NCBI GenBank assembly: GCA_963845445.1
Contig: CAWJSE010000003.1
Location: 372,001 to 436,000, forward strand
From: JABDBL01 sp963845445
GTDB lineage: Bacteria > Cyanobacteriota > Vampirovibrionia > Obscuribacterales > Obscuribacteraceae
Length of the DNA stretch: 64,000 nucleotides
Direction of reading: 5' to 3'
Under the pieces are notes generated by a model. That model had not been told where the DNA came from. It saw only the letters and a program-made list of their open reading frames with translations, and made no database searches. Of the stretch, positions 62,001 through 64,000 are shown piece after piece. Within the stretch, counting starts at the first letter, position 1; each line of letters starts with the position of its first letter. The translations under genes and the position numbers were made by a program.

Positions 62001-64000
62001 CCGGTTGATTATGGGTATCAGTAGAGGCCAAGAAAACAATGTCGCTATTACCGTTTCTAAGCTCTGCTACAGAAGTGTATAAAGCAGCCAGAGAGGAAGC
62101 ACAGGCAGCATCGATTGAAAAGTTAACACCGCCTAAATCAAATCTATTAGCAACGCGTCCAGCGGTAACATTGCCTAAATAACCAGGGAAGGAATCCTCC
62201 GTCCACTCAGGCAAAGCTCGCTCAAGCTCTTCTTTAAGGACGGGATCAAGATGCGCCAATTTCCAGCCTAGCATTGAGCGCAAAGAATACATTGCAGTGA
62301 TAGGTCCATGACCAGCATTAGCCAGGATCACAGACGTTTTATCTCGTGGAAATGGCTTCTTATCATAGCCTGCATCTTTCAAAGCCGCATCTGTAACTTC
62401 TAACAGCAGGATCTGCATAGGATCGATCGAACTCAGGCTACTTGGTGGGATGCCGTACTTAGTAGGATCAAATTCAATATCTTCTAAAAAACCACCCCAT
62501 TTAGAATAGATCTTGTCGCGGGCAAGAGGGTTGGGATCATAATAATTACGCCAATCCCATTGATAAAGCGGCACTTCTTCTATGGCATCTACCTTATTAA
62601 GAATATTAGCCCAATAAGATTCAATATCATTTGCTTTGGGCAATATGCAAGACATGCCGATAATTGCAATCGGTTCTCGCTCATTGTTAGTGTAACTCGC
62701 ATCATGGTTCGATTTCTTCTCTTGTGAATCACTCTTGGCAGTAATACTATCGGGCAAAGAGTCAATTAACTCAATACTCTTTTGGCAAACGCTTTCGTGC
62801 AATTGGCTAATCGTCATAGTCTCTTTGTGCAGACTAGCTATTTGCCCGATCATGTACATACCATGTTGCCATTGAGTTTTCTCTGAAGCTTGTTCCAGGC
62901 TGCTTAACTTAGAAGTAGCTTGAGTTTCAGTATCTTCTCTCAATTCAGCTAGGACTTTATCCTTACTGTTAATAGAATTGTTATCTAACTCAGCCAAATT
63001 GTCTTTCCGGATGAGTCCCTTGCTTGCTAAGCGCAGACGGCCAAGATTCATCAATTCCAGTTCTTCTCTAATTTCATCCCGGCTATTACCGGCATCGGCA
63101 AGGCTATAATGCTTGCTATCAAAGATTTTCTTATACGGAGAATTGATACAACGAATGGCATGACCAGGTCCGGTCTCCAACAAAACGGTTTGTTCACAAG
63201 CAAGGGCTGCTTCTTGAAATTTTTTGATAATGGCACCGGAATTTACCACCTCTTGAGTGAATAGATACGCAGTACCCATCAAAACACCTATTCGCGCACC
63301 ACGAGCAGCTAATGGTGCGGCTAATGTGGCAACTGCAGCAGCGGAGCGAGCATCATGAATTCCACCGGCAAAAATAATATGATAAGAGGAGGCATCGCGC
63401 GAGCTCATATTTTCAAGCAAGCGTCCAATCATGGTCTCCCATAAAACAAAACTAGATCGGGGACCCACGTGTCCGCCACATTCCTTACCTTCAAAAATAA
63501 ATCGCCTCGAGCCCATTTCAATGAAGGAATCAAGTAAAAGCGGCGAAGGAACATGCAGATAGGTCTTAATACCAATATCTTCTAAATGCTTAGCTTGATC
63601 AGGTCTTCCACCGGCAATAAGAGCATAGGGGGGTTTGTATTTTTCCAGTACCGCCATCTGCTCTGCTTTAAGCTCAGCTGGCACAAATCCCAAAATACCA
63701 ACGCCCCATGGCTTGCCACTCAATAGAGTTTGTGCTGCTTTAACAAGGGATTCCGCTTCAGTACCACGCATCAAAGCCAAAGCTAAAAATGGCAGGCCCC
63801 CCGCGTTAGCTACTTCGAGAGCGAATTCAGCTTTATCGCTTACGCGAGTCATCGCACCCTGCAAAACGGGATAAGTGGTGCCGTGAGATTTTGCCAAACC
63901 AGATTCAGGAGCAAGAGGTTTAAGCTTCCGACACAAACTTATGTGCTCATCAATCGAGTTTCTAATCGCGTGTAGAATTCCGGCTACTGATAAATATTTT
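56068..64000 (-). CDS. Pfa-like polyketide/PUFA-type synthase, N-terminus beyond window edge
   Basis: The frame has no stop between 56068 and the window end; 2622 residues counted from TTG 63936, with more upstream. Domains in order: nitronate-monooxygenase-type flavin barrel like the PfaD enoyl reductase (1-330, QGAMTRVSD, GGHVGPRSS); ketosynthase (421-870; Cys612 in DAACASS, His748 in HGTG, His787 in GHTKA); acyltransferase (1024-1340; Ser1127 in GHSYGE); one ACP (about 1575-1660; Ser1614 in LGIDSIKR, the PUFA-type sequence); ketoreductase with a pseudo half (about 1740-2215; TGGARGI, Tyr2183); and hotdog dehydratase (2298-2600; His2307 in HAFDGVPVLP, Asp2522). One ACP instead of the usual tandem set is unusual. 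It makes an unknown lipid from acyl-CoA units. Upstream gene of the operon. Confidence 0.9.
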   Translation of the reverse strand, partial: KYLSVAGILHAIRNSIDEHISLCRKLKPLAPESGLAKSHGTTYPVLQGAMTRVSDKAEFALEVANAGGLPFLALALMRGTEAESLVKAAQTLLSGKPWGVGILGFVPAELKAEQMAVLEKYKPPYALIAGGRPDQAKHLEDIGIKTYLHVPSPLLLDSFIEMGSRRFIFEGKECGGHVGPRSSFVLWETMIGRLLENMSSRDASSYHIIFAGGIHDARSAAAVATLAAPLAARGARIGVLMGTAYLFTQEVVNSGAIIKKFQEAALACEQTVLLETGPGHAIRCINSPYKKIFDSKHYSLADAGNSRDEIREELELMNLGRLRLASKGLIRKDNLAELDNNSINSKDKVLAELREDTETQATSKLSSLEQASEKTQWQHGMYMIGQIASLHKETMTISQLHESVCQKSIELIDSLPDSITAKSDSQEKKSNHDASYTNNEREPIAIIGMSCILPKANDIESYWANILNKVDAIEEVPLYQWDWRNYYDPNPLARDKIYSKWGGFLEDIEFDPTKYGIPPSSLSSIDPMQILLLEVTDAALKDAGYDKKPFPRDKTSVILANAGHGPITAMYSLRSMLGWKLAHLDPVLKEELERALPEWTEDSFPGYLGNVTAGRVANRFDLGGVNFSIDAACASSLAALYTSVAELRNGNSDIVFLASTDTHNQPGDYLSFSKTHAFSADGHCKTFDASADGIVISEGMAMLVLKRLSDAERDGDRIYAVIKGIGGSSDGRDLSLTAPRPAGQIKALNRAYEDAQVNPNTVTLIEAHGTGTVAGDKAEVEALKQVFELSKAAHHSCAIGSVKTMIGHTKATAGLASLIKVAKALHHKVLPPTIGVKNPNPACHFEQGPFYINAESRPWILPTSQSDNLPLRRAGVSAFGFGGTNFHAVLEEYTPTYIRSNDAQEDATLPAELFVFSGASTAEICRAASACAEKAKKFADHPSRGGLQLAALAYWQFLKDRDHQSQLHKSVGRSRVNKNGQAQPEKGISSDQQKYCLAIVASSIDDLLEKLTRAKNDIQANKGQIRDPRGVYFEINALDEGPSKNKLAFLFPGQGSQYPGMLGQLAIRFTEVRETFAQANECIGNKLNKSLSEYVFPAPAFTKDEEIKLKETLTDTRIAQPAIGAADMAASSLLASFSIKPDMVAGHSYGEYVALCAAGYYDFASLMNVSQQRGEILAQPIDGHAFRGAMAAVSCSAEQLKEKLSDLPSGISIANVNSPGQTVIAGSLTEIEQAVTVLQSKDLVARIIPVSQAFHTRSMKYAAEKLENVLKTIEFFEGTIDVYSNLQGQKYERSSAEVPGKLGLHTIEPVDFVTQVKKMYADGARVFLEVGPSSVLTNLAQSILEGTDSTCIALDRQGRDGIVNLLHALAQLAVSGETLDLQRLYQSRLDSLRQVLNHEPATSSKKLVYLVNSATIQLKGKVSDNQTGKSVPAAVSTSFKLDNESINNAQFNKQQNKGFGNLKIENTTHNPTTMLNSFNKANGVRAEDGLTDNIMLQFQQSMQTMANSFMETQQRVMLAYLAKQNAGAHASNDARALISSFTENLDLANSEANLNLANVSTIPANESQNILADYTPSNGDAHSDKPLVVSPTLEAEMDTEQLIATLLDIVAERTGYPVDMIDPNLDLEADLGIDSIKRVEILNKFRRVLPENKQKQLESGIEELAGARTLQGIIDWLRASHDHATVPGQLADNNSSHSQATAVSYVDSELKAPGNGKHNTAKLLAITDGANGDQNGHHNLIKRGVVVPISLNPIVLTDAQIADKLKSLRQNASLVVITEDKSNLAKNVARLLSTHGFVPVILKQSNNKVGKKIGSATVNSAAGSVLEIDLQDFVQVKSCLDALQEEYGPTSIMLHLQSIAEKDRESNRASAVGLMHMFKYFSLNYNKIETGNAPIFVGATSMGGKFGYDLHTLDYSSAMQAAVSGLIKVAAKEMPDFTFKTVDFDLKETETGEKSDPKQLKEYALRLIEEVICNDKIIEVGYRSKQRWGLDIADGSLKVDFSHPPLDKDSVVLITGGARGITAEIAFQLALHYRPNMILVGRSALPSSNEDSRYAGIKGMRDLKAKIIESLKEEGTPVNIPEVESRYQKLIKEREIRENMQRLQSAANKVEYHSLDVRDVEALTALVARVYTDYGKIDAVIHGAGIIEDALLKDKDKESFERVFDTKVSSALTLVDTLRLDSLHHLFFFSSVVGRTGNAGQADYVAANEVLNKLAIGVREKMLKGRAASVMWGPWKGGMAHPELEEIFAQYGWAMIDLQRGCEAFINEMFCSNKKESEVLLVAKTEGKTQSKGRGARLINSEVITNSSGDKEYVVNLDTQIDLFLLDHAFDGVPVLPMAYALELMCEAAQTAYPDLPLKVIEQFDIPAGILFDVSKKKISIIVHEEEKRNNAATALVTIVSGLKRRLNFKARFILGENVRPNTKIVASTKMLLLDHDSSDKSNNGHNGANGTNSGAKNNNGNESHAPKEIDVAKYDLGPAITLPSIEDIYRQWLFHGKSFHGMKKIYSVGQRGILGKVSGLSAEKCLALEKSGNWIIDPVMFDSSMQLGGIWARKSLDITALPTGFARLSFLNFGKFEPDELSFVHIIISPESSPNELRCDMAIYNDNGDLFIYVEDLSGVGSKSLHRLANQNATSVEASISG

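Overview
The window looks like chromosomal DNA of a diderm-like bacterium with moderately low GC and many secreted proteins. Several genes point to Cyanobacteriota, probably a non-photosynthetic Vampirovibrionia/Melainabacteria (Obscuribacterales-like) member. These are a membrane protein family I know only from cyanobacteria and chloroplasts (35364-36587), a CHASE2 histidine kinase, TadE/TadG-type pilus proteins and a Pfa-like lipid megasynthase. This placement is inference; there is no rRNA or tRNA gene in the window to test it.

Layout. Positions 1-9700 are an accessory region. It holds a partial ankyrin protein, two diverged copies of a secreted proline-rich protein inside a duplicated block of 2.3-2.7 kb, TadG-like and TadE-like pilus genes, remnants of broken genes and a frameshifted secreted metallopeptidase. 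Positions 9700-24800 carry a secreted protein with a cyclophilin-like end, recQ, a broken acetyltransferase, a TPR-M48 protease, a lipoprotein, a VIT/VWA secreted protein divergent from a CHASE2 kinase / response regulator / BamE-like operon, and an NCS1 permease. Positions 24900-38400 hold a di-haem peroxidase, several small secreted proteins, an orphan AbiEi-like regulator, an archaeal-type AspRS, a guanidine-modifying-family hydrolase, a C39-like peptidase, a cyanobacterial-type membrane protein, a fatty-acid desaturase and a possible ADP-ribosyltransferase. Positions 38500-44469 are a three-gene operon of long coiled-coil proteins. Positions 44785-51270 hold peptide deformylase, the complete pyruvate (or branched-chain) dehydrogenase operon pdhA-pdhB-pdhC-lpdA, and divergent lipA. 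Positions 52594-64000 are a three-gene minus-strand operon for a Pfa-like (polyunsaturated or secondary lipid) synthase, whose first gene runs off the window end.

How they fit. LipA makes the lipoyl cofactor used by the E2 subunit encoded next to it. The Pfa-like operon packs enoyl reductase, ketosynthase, acyltransferase, ACP, ketoreductase and dehydratase in one chain, a ketosynthase-like protein without catalytic residues (chain-length-factor-like) in a second, and an acyltransferase fused to its own phosphopantetheinyl transferase in a third. The desaturase at 36791 may act on lipids of the same membrane.

Quality note. At least five genes carry single-base frameshifts (447-1053, 8763-9505 twice, 13804-14305, 44785-45287, 48097-49090) and two carry in-frame stops (5185, 26795). 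Because pdhB and def are usually important genes, some of the indels may be assembly errors and others true decay.
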